Source: Patescibacteria group bacterium
GTDB taxonomy: Bacteria > Patescibacteriota > Gracilibacteria > Absconditabacterales > Absconditicoccaceae
Assembly (NCBI GenBank): GCA_022705745.1
Contig: JAKJDW010000001.1
Coordinates: 126,298-190,297 of the forward strand
Direction of reading: 5' to 3'
DNA length: 64,000 nucleotides
Below, piece after piece: positions 52,122 to 60,713 of the stretch; position 1 is the stretch's first letter; each line of letters starts with the position of its first letter. Both the position numbers and the translations under genes were made by a program. The notes beneath the pieces were generated by a model, which made no database searches, was not told where the DNA came from, and saw only the letters and a list, made by a program, of their open reading frames with translations.

Positions 52122-52790
52122 TTAGCACCCTATCATACTAACGACTTTGTCCAATATTGCTACATTTTTTTTGTAATCTACTCTAATTGGTCAAACTATA
52201 CAAATCATTCACTCGTAGTCTTCCACAACGATTTTGGCATAAATACAAGAAACAATAGAGTTTTTATCTTGTATAAATGTGTAGTAAACTTTATTTTTTT
52301 TCAAAATTTTAGCATCTAGTTGTTTTACAAGTCATCTTGTTTCAATAAGTTTTACGATGTATCTAGTAGTATCGTACTCTTCCCTTAAATCATCTCTCAA
52401 AATATTATTCATTCATAAATAATAATATTCATCATTTTTTAAGAATCCGACAACAACTCCATCTGCTACTGCTCATAAATTTTCTACTAAGTATTTCAAT
52501 CATGTTCTAGCATTATCTAAATCTAGCTCTTGTTGTTCCAATTCTCAACTCATATAGTTGTCTATATAAACAGACAATCAGTCTAATGTGGGAACCCTCC
52601 CAGAACTTTTATAAGGTTGGTACACAAATCATGCTTTTTCTAATAAATTCAAATATTTTCTTAAAGTAGAGGGAGCGTATTTGGTAGAACCCAAAGAGTT
52701 GAGTGACTTGGAACCAACAGGGTCTCAACTAGAAATATATTGGTCTATTACCAAGTCCAAAAGTGCCAAAAGTTTATCATCTTTTTTCAT
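52122..52790 (-). CDS. hrcA: HrcA-like heat-shock repressor, short form
   Basis: 222 residues. The N-terminal winged helix is clearly HrcA: LLALLDLVIDQYISSGDPVG then SKYAPSTLRKYLNLLEKAG and SSGRVPTLDGLSVYIDNYM (residues 5-80). The remaining ~140 residues cover a GAF-like domain but are much shorter than the ~340-residue norm, lacking the dimerisation insert. HrcA binds CIRCE operators upstream of dnaK or groE; no CIRCE element was recognised and no dnaK or groE lies in the window. Regulon unknown. It is followed by a repeat array and then by a gene that is not grpE. Confidence 0.75.
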
Positions 52791-52905
52791 GAGAAAAAAT
52801 TTTTCAAAATAAACCAAGTTTTAATTAAATTAATAAAATTATATAGATTCAAAACAAAAAAACAATATAAATAAACAAAAGTTAATTATAATTCACAATG
52901 TATGA

Positions 52906-53109
52906 TTAAATACTTGTAATTAAAATTTTTATTTTTGAACTAAATCGTGCGATAGAATGAGAATTTACACAAACTAGCCAATTTTTTTTGAAACGAATCC
53001 AATCACGAACTTTCTCAATGTTTTCGGTAAAAATTCGCAGTTGAAAAAGGCAAATAAACTTTTTATTATATAAACAAATACGAGAAGGTGGTGTTTGGAG
53101 CTTGATCAA
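52906..53109 (-). CDS. Possible readthrough tail of 53110-53742 or small TTG-start gene
   Basis: 68-codon open frame that begins exactly after the TAG of the upstream gene and stays in the same frame. It encodes KLQTPPSRICLYNKK...VRDWIRFKKNWLVCVNSHS, which looks protein-like (Trp, Cys and His not expected at random). It could be the natural C-terminus cut off by a TAG mutation, a separate protein starting at TTG 53109, or chance. Confidence 0.3.
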   Translation of the reverse strand: MIKLQTPPSRICLYNKKFICLFQLRIFTENIEKVRDWIRFKKNWLVCVNSHSIARFSSKIKILITSI

Positions 53110-53742
53110 CTAGAATTCTTCTCAATGTTCATCTAAGCTTTTATTTCACTTATCTATATAATCTTTGACAACTTCTCATAGGGCCTCAACTAAGATGTCC
53201 ACCCCTTTTTCCTCATTTACAGATGAAGAATTTTCATCTTTTTTGTAAGAAAAATAAGCTTTGAGATGCTGTATTTTGTCTGCCTGTTTTTTTGGATTGG
53301 GAATATTTTCAAAAGGAAAACTTATTCAATAATTTAATTTAATTGTAATATCTCATCTAAAAAACAGTTTATCTCGTAATCATTTTTGGGTATGTAAAAT
53401 TGTTTCTATTTTATCTCGGTCAAAAACTTCAGTTTTATATTCTAATAGTCATTCTCGTAAATATACAACAATTCCTGTTTCGGTCATAACTAAAGCATCC
53501 AAGTACATGTTCAAAAAATTTATACAAAATTTTATAAAAACCATAAATCATAAACCAGCAAAAATTCGAGATAAATATTCCCACATTATATATCTATCCA
53601 ATAACAAAAAAACTAACATTAAAACCAGTAATACCAAAAAACACTTTAAAAATAGTTTCAAAAAAACACTTCCATGATGACCAATTACATGATGAATTTT
53701 AGAAGTGTTGGTATGTCTTTGAATAACAAATTCTCTTATCAT
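53110..53742 (-). CDS. Membrane protein with PH-like domain
   Basis: 210 residues. N-terminal polar ~25 residues, two hydrophobic segments (about 27-50 and 55-78) forming a hairpin, then a bacterial PH-like beta domain (YLDALVMTETGIVVYLREG, then FDRDKIETI and RGDITIKLNYG, about 80-140). This is the YdbT/bPH2 kind of layout, in which the beta domain sits at the cytoplasmic face. A charged helical tail follows. The frame ends in TAG, but the same frame continues open for 68 more codons (52906-53109), so the natural protein may have been longer. ATG 53742 gives the full membrane hairpin. Confidence 0.65.
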
Positions 53743-53797
53743 AAACGAATCTAGTACCCAATATAAAGTACCACATATTTATATAATAAAATTAAGA

Positions 53798-54022
53798 TTA
53801 TTTTTTCATGGCATCTATTTTCTTTTGTTTTTCCAAAAATTTCTCCATTCTACCCTTTGCCATTTTCTCCACTACTCTATCTTTATTAAATACTGGATGA
53901 CATTGATAACATGTCTCAATTTTGATAGGTCCAGGGACTGTCGTGTTTACTGTAAATTCTGCTCAACATATACATTGAACAGCTACATCCTTGTAATATT
54001 GAGAATGTATTCCTTTTTTCAT
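53798..54022 (-). CDS. rpmE: 50S ribosomal protein L31
   Basis: 74 residues. Zinc-type L31: start MKKGIHSQYY, first zinc pair CICG near 17, second CYQCHPVF near 38, and a basic C-terminal helix. L31 bridges the ribosomal subunits. Located 32 bp downstream of ndk on the same strand. Confidence 0.93.
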
Positions 54023-54054
54023 TTTTAAATTTCATAAACTAAAACTTTTTTGTA

Positions 54055-54561
54055 TTATCTAATGAACTCACTATATGATAGTTCATATTTAAATATTTCA
54101 TCTTTATTAAACCAATGTTTAATTTCTAATTCAGCTTCTTGTAAGTTGGCAGAAGCATGTATTAAATTAAATACCGACATTCATGACTTACTGTCAGCAT
54201 ATGTATATGATATATGTGCAAAATCTCATCTAATGGTGCCCGGAGTTGCAGATTTTGGCTCTGTAGATCCAACGATTTTTCTAACATATTCTACTGCCTC
54301 CACTCATTCAACAACCATAGCAAGTACTGGTGTTTTTCTCATGTATTCTACAACTTTATTTAAAAGATCTTCTCATTTTCTAGTGCCCAATTGTCCAATA
54401 CCCTCATAATGTCACCTTAAAAATTCCACACTAGGGGCCAACATTTTTGAAGCAACAATTTGTAGCCCCGCTCTCTCAAGACGACTAATAATTTGTCAAA
54501 CGAGGGAGCGACTAATGGCATCTGGTTTTAAAACGACTAGTGTTTGTTGAATTGTTCACAT
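54055..54561 (-). CDS. ndk: Nucleoside diphosphate kinase
   Basis: 168 residues, somewhat longer than the usual ~140-150. It transfers the gamma phosphate from NTP to NDP through a phospho-His. Motifs: TLVVLKPDAISRSLVGQI at 5-22, GTIRGDFAH near 107, and NLIHASANLQEAELEIKHWF near 130, where the His of IHAS is the phosphorylated residue. UGA glycines fall in VGQI and IRGDF. Probably co-transcribed with rpmE. Confidence 0.93.
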
Positions 54562-54736
54562 AACAAAGAAGTTATATCATTAAAACATAGGTAAATTGAG
54601 GTTAGCTTTTTACTTAAATTTTTCAAGGGAAAATAAAAAGAAAAATTTAGCTTGAAATAAACATATAAATTAGTATAAAGTATTCATCCATTTTAATATG
54701 GTTCTTTTTGTTTTACAAAGAAACATTCTCTAATGA

Positions 54737-54807
54737 TGGGGAATCGTCTAACGGTAGGACAGCGGACTTTGACTCCGTCAGTCTAGGTTCGAATCCTAGT
54801 TCCCCAG
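54737..54807 (+). tRNA. tRNA-Gln (anticodon TTG)
   Basis: Acceptor TGGGGAA / TTCCCCA, anticodon loop CTTTGAC, T arm CTAGGTTCGAATCCTAG. No encoded CCA. Confidence 0.95.
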
Positions 54808-54940
54808 GAAAAAATAAAATGTATAAATAAATTTAATATAGCAGTTTAAGTTAAAACACATTGTATAAAGGTATGAAGTTTAGAGTTTAGTAAACAATCG
54901 ATTATAAACTCAAAACAATTAATAAATTTATTATTTATAT

Positions 54941-55015
54941 TGCGGGGTAGAGAAACGGTATCTCGTCGGGCTCATAACCCGAAGAAAGATGGTTCAACTC
55001 CATCCCCCGCAACCA
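54941..55015 (+). tRNA. Initiator tRNA-fMet (anticodon CAT)
   Basis: Acceptor TGCGGGG / CCCCGCA with encoded ACCA. The anticodon stem has three consecutive G-C pairs (CGGG-CTCATAA-CCCG), the initiator hallmark. T1-A72 is paired here, unlike the usual mismatch, a mild oddity. Confidence 0.92.
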
Positions 55016-55059
55016 AAAATTTAATTTGTACTGTAATTCCGACTTTCAGTTTTGTAAAC

Positions 55060-55130
55060 TGGGATGTCGTCTAATGGTAGGACAACGGACTCTGACTCCG
55101 TTTATCTAGGTTCGAGTCCTAGCGTCCCAA
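55060..55130 (+). tRNA. tRNA-Gln (anticodon CTG)
   Basis: Acceptor TGGGATG / CGTCCCA, anticodon loop CTCTGAC, T arm CTAGGTTCGAGTCCTAG. Very similar to tRNA-Gln(TTG), probably its duplicate. Confidence 0.95.
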
Positions 55131-55175
55131 AAATATAGATTTTAACACATAAATTTAAATCTCTAAAATCGTGGT

Positions 55176-55256
55176 GCCGAGGTGGTGGAATGGTAGACAC
55201 GCCTGGCTTAGAACCAGGTGCCGTGAGGTGTGCAGGTTCAAGTCCTGTCCTCGGTA
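55176..55256 (+). tRNA. tRNA-Leu (anticodon TAG)
   Basis: Class II tRNA with a long variable arm (TGCCGTGAGGTGTG). Acceptor GCCGAGG / CCTCGGT, anticodon loop CTTAGAA. Confidence 0.93.
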
Positions 55257-55327
55257 AGTAATATAAAGATTGAAAATCTATTGAAAATTAGTAAAGAATC
55301 CTTATAGGTTTTTTCACTTAAACACAT

Positions 55328-55400
55328 TCCGGGGTAGCTCAGTCGGTAGAGCAAGTGGCTGTTAACCACTGGGTCGTGGGTTCGAGTCCCTCCCCCGGAG
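55328..55400 (+). tRNA. tRNA-Asn (anticodon GTT)
   Basis: Acceptor TCCGGGG / CCCCGGA, anticodon loop CTGTTAA, T arm CGTGGGTTCGAGTCCCTCC. Confidence 0.95.
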
Positions 55401-55439
55401 GGATTACTTAAAACTTTTAAATATTTGTTATAAACCTGA

Positions 55440-55706
55440 ATGCCTATCACAAAAGCAGCAAAAAAAGCATCGAATAGATCCATAAAATTACACCAAAGAA
55501 ATTCTGAATTCAAACTTAGACTAAAAATGGCTATAAAAAAATTTAAAAAATCTCTGGAAAGATGAGAAAAAGTTTCTCCTGAAGATTTAAACAAAATCTA
55601 TAAGTATGTAGACAAGTGTGTAAAAGTTTGAGTAATTAAAAAGAAAAACGGTTCAAGAAAAAAATCGAATATGGCTAAATTGTTTAGTACAACACAAAAC
55701 AAATAA
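55440..55706 (+). CDS. rpsT: 30S ribosomal protein S20
   Basis: 88 residues, family length. Basic, three-helix protein that binds 16S rRNA: MPITKAAKKASNRSIKLHQRN at the start, LKMAIKKFKKSLE in the middle and the C-terminal KKKNGSRKKSNMAKLF, the usual HKNAAARKKSRL equivalent. Two glycines are UGA. It is embedded in the tRNA cluster, 39 bp after tRNA-Asn and 17 bp before tRNA-Thr, and may share a transcript with the tRNAs. Confidence 0.93.
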
Positions 55707-55723
55707 TCTTTTTGGGTTGTTTT

Positions 55724-55798
55724 GCCGGTGTGGCTCAATGGTAGAGCAACCGCCTTGTAAGCGGTAGGTTACCAGTTCAAGTCTGGTCACCGGCTCCA
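55724..55798 (+). tRNA. tRNA-Thr (anticodon TGT)
   Basis: Acceptor GCCGGTG / CACCGGC, anticodon loop CTTGTAA, encoded CCA. Confidence 0.95.
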
Positions 55799-55861
55799 TT
55801 TGATTGAAGAAGGAAATTCAAAAAAATAAAACCTAACTGCATTTTGTATGTATTTTACTAT

Positions 55862-55938
55862 GGGGTGGTAGTTCAGCTGGTTAGAACGCCTGCCTGTCAC
55901 GCAGGAGGTCGAGGGTTCGAGTCCCTTCCATCCCGCCA
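55862..55938 (+). tRNA. tRNA-Asp (anticodon GTC)
   Basis: Acceptor GGGGTGG / CCATCCC, anticodon loop CTGTCAC, encoded GCCA end. Confidence 0.95.
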
Positions 55939-55955
55939 TTAAAATCCATTTATTT

Positions 55956-56030
55956 GGTCTCATCGTCTAACGGTTAGGACACGGGACTTTCAATCCTGCA
56001 ATCGGGGTTCGATTCCCCGTGGGACCGCCA
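55956..56030 (+). tRNA. tRNA-Glu (anticodon TTC)
   Basis: Acceptor GGTCTCA / TGGGACC, anticodon loop CTTTCAA, encoded GCCA end. Confidence 0.95.
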
Positions 56031-56044
56031 TTTATATTAATTGA

Positions 56045-56434
56045 TTAGCTCGATTTGCTAGTCCCGCAATACTGTGGGATTACAAGCAAGGAACATAGGG
56101 GTAATTTAATTGAAATGGGTGATTAGCTTCCCGATAAATCGGGATTCCTAATGTCACAGTTGGCTAGTCCCGCAATACTGCGGGATTACAAGCAAGGGAC
56201 ATAGGGGTAATTTAATTGAAATGGGTGATTAGCTTCCCGATAAATCGGGATTCCTAATGTCACAGTTGGCTAGTCCCGCAATACTGCGGGATTACAAGCA
56301 AGGGACATAGGGGTAATTTAATTGAAATGGGTGATTAGCTTCCCGATAAATCGGGATTCCTAATGTCACAGTTGGCTAGTCCCGCAATACTGCGGGATTA
56401 CAAGCAGGGGACATAGGGGTAATTTAATTGAAAT
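56045..56434. repeat. 106-bp tandem array of tRNA-Val pieces interrupted by palindromes
   Basis: One degenerate partial unit (56045-56116) and three near-identical 106-bp units starting at 56117, 56223 and 56329; the next start, 56435, is the intact tRNA-Val. Each unit has the tRNA 5' end GGGTGATTAGCT, a palindrome TCCCGATAAATCGGGA plus spacer, and the D-loop piece CAGTTGGCTAG. Then comes a second palindrome TCCCGCAATACTGCGGGA, the anticodon-loop piece TTACAAGCA, and a 3' piece CATAGGGG that runs into an AT-rich tail. The acceptor 3' strand and T arm are absent, so the units are not functional tRNAs. Confidence 0.9.
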
Positions 56435-56511
56435 GGGTGATTAGCTCAGTTGGCTAGAGCATCTGCCTTACAAGCAGGGGGCCATAGGTTCAAGTCCTAT
56501 ATCACCCACCA
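56435..56511 (+). tRNA. tRNA-Val (anticodon TAC)
   Basis: Acceptor GGGTGAT / ATCACCC, anticodon loop CTTACAA, encoded ACCA end. It is in phase with the 106-bp array upstream, as if the array were made of altered copies of this gene. Confidence 0.95.
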
Positions 56512-56552
56512 TATTCAATAATGTTCTTGGGATATATAGCTTGATTTAGTTT

Positions 56553-56629
56553 GGGTCTGTAGCTCAGTTGGTCAGAGCAATCGGCTCATAACCGATCGGT
56601 CGCTGGTTCAAGTCCAGCCAGGCCCACCA
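56553..56629 (+). tRNA. Elongator tRNA-Met (anticodon CAT)
   Basis: Acceptor GGGTCTG / CAGGCCC, anticodon stem CGG-CTCATAA-CCG without the initiator GGG/CCC run, encoded ACCA end. A tRNA-Ile whose anticodon C is modified to lysidine cannot be ruled out. Confidence 0.88.
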
Positions 56630-56658
56630 AAACGAAGTTTTTGGTGTTTAATAATAAT

Positions 56659-56735
56659 GCGGGTGTAACTCAATTGGCTAGAGTCCCTGCCTTCCAAGCA
56701 GGTTGTTGCGAGTTCGAGTCTCGTCGCCCGCTCCA
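56659..56735 (+). tRNA. tRNA-Gly (anticodon TCC), integration target
   Basis: Acceptor GCGGGTG / CGCCCGC, anticodon loop CTTCCAA, T arm CGAGTTCGAGTCTCG, encoded TCCA end. The recombinase gene on the opposite strand ends inside it, and pieces of its 3' half recur at 63628-64000. Confidence 0.95.
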
Positions 56736-58405
56736 GACGTTATATTACCATTATTAAGGTGGTCTAAAATACTGTACAGAGCTGAAATTTGAGGGGTTTG
56801 ATATCCTTCATTTTTTTTATAGTAAAGTTTTCATCAAAATAAAACTCCCACAAGCAACATCTTTAATTCAACACTTCATAACTCCCAAATAGACAAAGGA
56901 TCTTCTACAAGATTCTTTATTCTCTCATATAAAACAATAAACTCTCTTTCGTTAAGGACCTTGTCTTGTAATTCACCTTGTATGATCTCTTTTTCCTGTT
57001 CCAATTCTGCTCGTTTTCCCTCCACACTTTGAATAAGTTCTATTTTAGTAAGTTTTCACAATGCATTACGAAGTACTTCTACCTCTTTTTCTATATCTTT
57101 GATTCTTTTCTTTTTAGCCTCATTCATAATATGTTGTGTTTTATTCTTTGCATCAAAAACATCTTTTAGCACTCAATCTAAAAGCCTTATTACCTCCTCC
57201 TTAGGCGTTAGTTTTTTTAATAAGTCCTTAAAATCTGAATGCATTTTATTTATATTAATACATTCCTTGTCTCTACAATCTTTTCTATTACATCAATAGT
57301 AATAATATATAGTTCCCATTTTTCCTTTTGAGGGTCGTGCTGTCATGGGATAATGACAATAAGGACAATAAACTAGTCATCTTAAAGGATATAATTCTGA
57401 TGTATCTTTTCTCGGTCATCTTTTTGATCATCATTTATATTTTAATCTTTTTAAAATTTTATTTACTGTAGAAAGACTTATTAAGGGACTATGTACTGCC
57501 TCTACTGGTTTTGTGATACCATAATTTGGATTGGGATAAAGAATATACCCAGCATAAAAATATAGCTTTTCTACTTCAAATAACCTTTTTATGTACATTA
57601 GGTTTAATTTTCATGGATTAGGAGAATGATAGTTAGATTTTAGCTTTTTATCATTGAAGTATTTTAATAATTGAGTGTTATTTATAAGCACTCCATTGGC
57701 AAACATTTCTAATCCTTCTTTAATTATAGAAGCCTGAGGCTCTACCTTTTGTAAAAACTTTTCTGTTTTAGTTCAGTTTTTTATATAGATTCTTTCGTAA
57801 CCTGCTGGAACATCAAAAATCCAATATCAGCTTAACAATTTAGCCTTAGCTCCGTTTAAACTTCTCTCCCTAATACGCAATCTTTCACTTTTAGCAATTG
57901 CAATATCTATATCTGTAATAAAAGAATCATTTACATTTAAACTTGAAATATTTCTTCCTGTATAAGTTGTTATTATATCTACTCCTGTGGATTCTATACG
58001 CTTCTTTAAATCTTCTGTTTGACTGGTGTCCTCACTTCTTGAAATCCTCGAAACTTCAGTGCATAAAAAATATTGTATTTTAAGATACTTTTTATTTTCT
58101 TTTTTCAAATACTCTATGGAGTCTAATAACCCCCTTCTATTCATATCTATCCCAGACTTTCAACCATCAAAAAAAACTTTTAATATTTTTATGTTTTTTG
58201 AATCTGCCCATCTTCTACAGGTAGCCTCTTGGCTTTCCAATCCATTTCATTCATCTACTTGTTTTTGATCTGAAACACGAGCATAAATAATAGCTGTAGG
58301 ATTTTCTTTTGCTTCTTTATAAATATTCTTTTCCACATACTCCCCTTTTTCTATATCAAATTTTAGCATCTTACTAATATCATACTTTTGCTTTTTCTTA
58401 GCCAT
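56678..58405 (-). CDS. Large serine recombinase (resolvase/invertase type integrase)
   Basis: 575 residues. N-terminal resolvase domain after a ~40-residue extension: AIIYARVSDQKQVDEG near 42-57 contains the catalytic Ser (RVS), GLESQEATCRRWA follows, then a KSGIDMNRRG segment and EVSRISRSE near 130, with the active-site Arg residues. A recombinase DNA-binding domain (200-360) follows, then the zinc ribbon CPYCHYPM...CNRKDC near 395-430 and a coiled coil (about 460-530). This is the layout of large serine recombinases of integrative elements. The last ~19 codons are antisense to tRNA-Gly(TCC), so the C-terminus was created or altered by insertion into the tRNA. Many UGA glycines. Confidence 0.9.
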
Positions 58406-58556
58406 CTTAATGAAAAAAAATATATAAATTTACTCAAACTCTAAATTATTGAAATATAGATAAAGACAAACTGTAATATAATATTATAAATGTGAGTTTG
58501 ATATTATCATAAATATTTTCTATAGAAAATCAAGATAATTAACCTCATACCTCATT

Positions 58557-58585
58557 CAAAAAAGATGGGCATAAATCCCATCCTT
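58557..58585 (-). terminator. Terminator after the 47-residue protein gene
   Basis: On the minus strand GGATGGG-ATTTATG-CCCATCTTTTTT, just after the stop at 58592. Confidence 0.8.
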
Positions 58586-58591
58586 CTTGAT

Positions 58592-58735
58592 TTACCTTGA
58601 ATCTCTATCCTTCACATAACTTTCCACCACAATAGAGCAAACACTCTTTAACATATCTAAGATTTTTTGAATTATCTCATTAGGTATGTCATCATATTTA
58701 CTTCAAAGCAATTGTCTCGCCTTATCAATGGTCAT
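58592..58735 (-). CDS. Small helical protein adjacent to the recombinase (47 residues)
   Basis: MTIDKARQLLGSKYDDIPNE then an amphipathic helix IIQKILDMLKSVCSIVVES. The pattern (DEQARKLLG...L.DEEIQKII) recurs in short CPR proteins that I recall beside recombinase genes; function unknown, perhaps a directionality or regulatory factor. It has its own terminator and, about 120 bp upstream, a possible promoter (TTGAAA, 16 bp, TATACA). An overlapping frame (MPHTKRIFIES...) seems less protein-like. Confidence 0.55.
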
Positions 58736-58931
58736 GAGCCACTATTTCTCTCTCTTCTTAGTATAGAAGTTGTGCGATACGACTCAATAAATATCCTTTT
58801 TGTATGAGGCATAAATGTGTATATAGATAATTTTTACTTTTTCAAGAAAATTATAAACTAACACAATATTAAAATACAGTTGTCTAAAAAATTATTATTA
58901 AACACATGCAGGTTAGGCTATAATGGTGCAC

Positions 58932-59261
58932 TTAATATAATTGCCATTCTAAATCATGAACAGAAGATTCTAAGTAATCTAAGCGTTCTAAACACCTACT
59001 ATCTATCGATGAAGATTCAATGTCATCAAGCCTTTCATTAATTAAATTAATTTTTGTAAAAACAACAACAAAAGCAATTAATAGAGCAATAACAAATGCA
59101 ATAAAAAAACTAACATTAGACTCTTCTTTTTTATCAGTAAACTTATATATTTCATTTTTTACATAATTTTCTAAACACTTCTTAGGAACAAAAGAGTCCT
59201 CAGTTATTTTATCATATCAACAGTTAGATAAATTATTCTCATAATATGGATAATAACCCAT
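58932..59261 (-). CDS. Small membrane protein with coiled-coil tail
   Basis: 109 residues: polar N-terminus, one hydrophobic helix (about 51-68, VSFFIAFVIALLIAFVVVF), then a short coiled coil (NLINERLDDIES...CLERLDYLESSVHDLE). Could be a small membrane-bound regulator, spanin-like or immunity-type protein; not recognised. Confidence 0.6.
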
Positions 59262-59286
59262 CACTAAAAAATTAGTAAATAAAATA

Positions 59287-59550
59287 TTACGAAAATCAAC
59301 GCCTTGATAAAGCAATAAACGATAAAAAGACAATGATTCAAAAACATATTATAAGAACAATTCTCAATGTTCTATTTTTAATATAAAAGCTACATATAAA
59401 CCAATATCAAAAGACAATAATAGGAGACAACTCATCCAACACTCCAGCTATTTTTTGAGGTCACCAAACTCACAGTAACATTAGCACTATTATTACTAAC
59501 ACACTACCTACAACCCGCATTCGAACGGAAATGGGAATCTTTTTAAGCAT
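59287..59550 (-). CDS. Small membrane protein, three hydrophobic helices
   Basis: 87 residues, hydrophobic segments about 14-30, 42-58 and 64-82, basic ends. No motif. It follows the lipoprotein gene at 59581 with a 30-bp gap, so it is probably in the same transcript. Confidence 0.55.
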
Positions 59551-59580
59551 TTAATTAAATTAATATATAAAAGCAAATAC

Positions 59581-59820
59581 TTAGTATCCTAAATCTTTTA
59601 ACTCTTTATCACTACATAAATGATCTCATTTTACCTTATGTCATAACCTATGGGGGTCTCAGACTTCTTCATACCCATAGGGTTTATTGTTAGGATCATC
59701 CCAACAATAATAGTATCATTTATAACTAGATTTTCAAGCATCTTTATTGGTACATCATGACAACACAGATAGGGACAATACCAATAAAAAAACAACAAAT
59801 ACAACTTTTTTTACAAACAT
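59581..59820 (-). CDS. Small lipoprotein
   Basis: 79 residues with a lipoprotein signal: basic start, hydrophobic core, lipobox LSGC (Cys 23). The mature part is polar with three more Cys and many Tyr/Asp (YKGYYYCWDDPNNKPYGY). Probably exported and lipid-anchored; function unknown. Confidence 0.65.
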
Positions 59821-59847
59821 CTTATTAAAAACGTAAAATTAAAATAG

Positions 59848-60432
59848 CTATTTAATTCAAAAATAATCATACAAAAATTGATATTTCAAGCCAAGATCTA
59901 AACTCTTAGCGACAGACAGATCCCTATCTCTTTTATCATATTCTCACCTATTGCCAAATATAGCAGCCCTTGATATGTAAACAACAGGGTAATCTTTTCA
60001 TCAAAGCTCAATGGCTTTATTAATGTATTTAAGACTATTATCCGATGATTTATCTACACTAACATATACATAAGCAGCATAAGCCGCCCAATCCTTAGGA
60101 TTTTTAGAAACATATGACTCTATTAAACTCAACAAAGACTCGTTATCTAGAACGAGGTGCCTATTAGATTTCATGTACTTAACCAAATCAGAAGAGTTTG
60201 CGAGAATATCTAGAATCATTTGTTCATCCATTTTTTTGATTTGATCCAAAACCACACCCGAAGAACGACTACTTGTATAATTATCTAAATTATGCTCTGG
60301 GTTATCGTCTTTATAAATTTTATCACCATGCCTGTGCCCTCAGAACAAAGTCGAAACAAAATAAATAAATCATCCTATTAATAGAACCTTTATTAATATA
60401 GAATTTTTTAAATATGTTACAATATACTTCAT
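59848..60432 (-). CDS. Membrane-anchored TPR-like protein
   Basis: 194 residues. N-terminal hydrophobic helix (about 10-30), a polar linker, then helical repeats (about 65-185) with the TPR-like pattern NPKDWAAYAAYVYVS...LKYINKAIELGGKDYPVVYISRA...GEYDKRDRDLSVAKSLDLG. Suggests a protein-interaction scaffold on the membrane. It is followed by the lipoprotein gene 27 bp away. Confidence 0.6.
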
Positions 60433-60437
60433 TTATA

Positions 60438-60686
60438 CTAATACACTAAATATCTAAAAATTAAAATATATATTATAATAAACCAAATAACGAGACCGAT
60501 AATAAACTCTAAAAAACTAATTTTTATTGCCCCATTAGCAGCAATTCAAGCAATTAACAATGTCGCTCATATTGTAAGCAACAAAGACTTTATAGGAACC
60601 CAAAATCAATAAAAATAAATCAAAACTCCAAGAACGACTACTAATACTAATCCAAAAATCCAAAACATTAAATTTTTTTTCTTCAT
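60438..60686 (-). CDS. Small hydrophobic membrane protein
   Basis: 82 residues, almost wholly hydrophobic: helices about 7-28, 32-50 and 55-78. No motif. Only 5 bp separate its stop from the next start (60432), implying translational coupling with the TPR-like gene. Confidence 0.6.
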
Positions 60687-60713
60687 AAGATTAAATCAAT
60701 AATTAAAAATAAT

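Noticed and set aside
56045..56434. CRISPR array
   Set aside because: Units are identical throughout the 106 bp, so there are no unique spacers; pieces match tRNA-Val and no cas gene is present.
54737..56735. UGA-decoding tRNA-Gly(TCA) within the tRNA cluster
   Set aside because: All anticodons were read; the glycine tRNAs are GCC and TCC only.
58670..58812. Overlapping 46-residue frame starting MPHTKRIFIES
   Set aside because: Overlaps the more protein-like 47-residue gene in another frame and lacks a ribosome-binding site.
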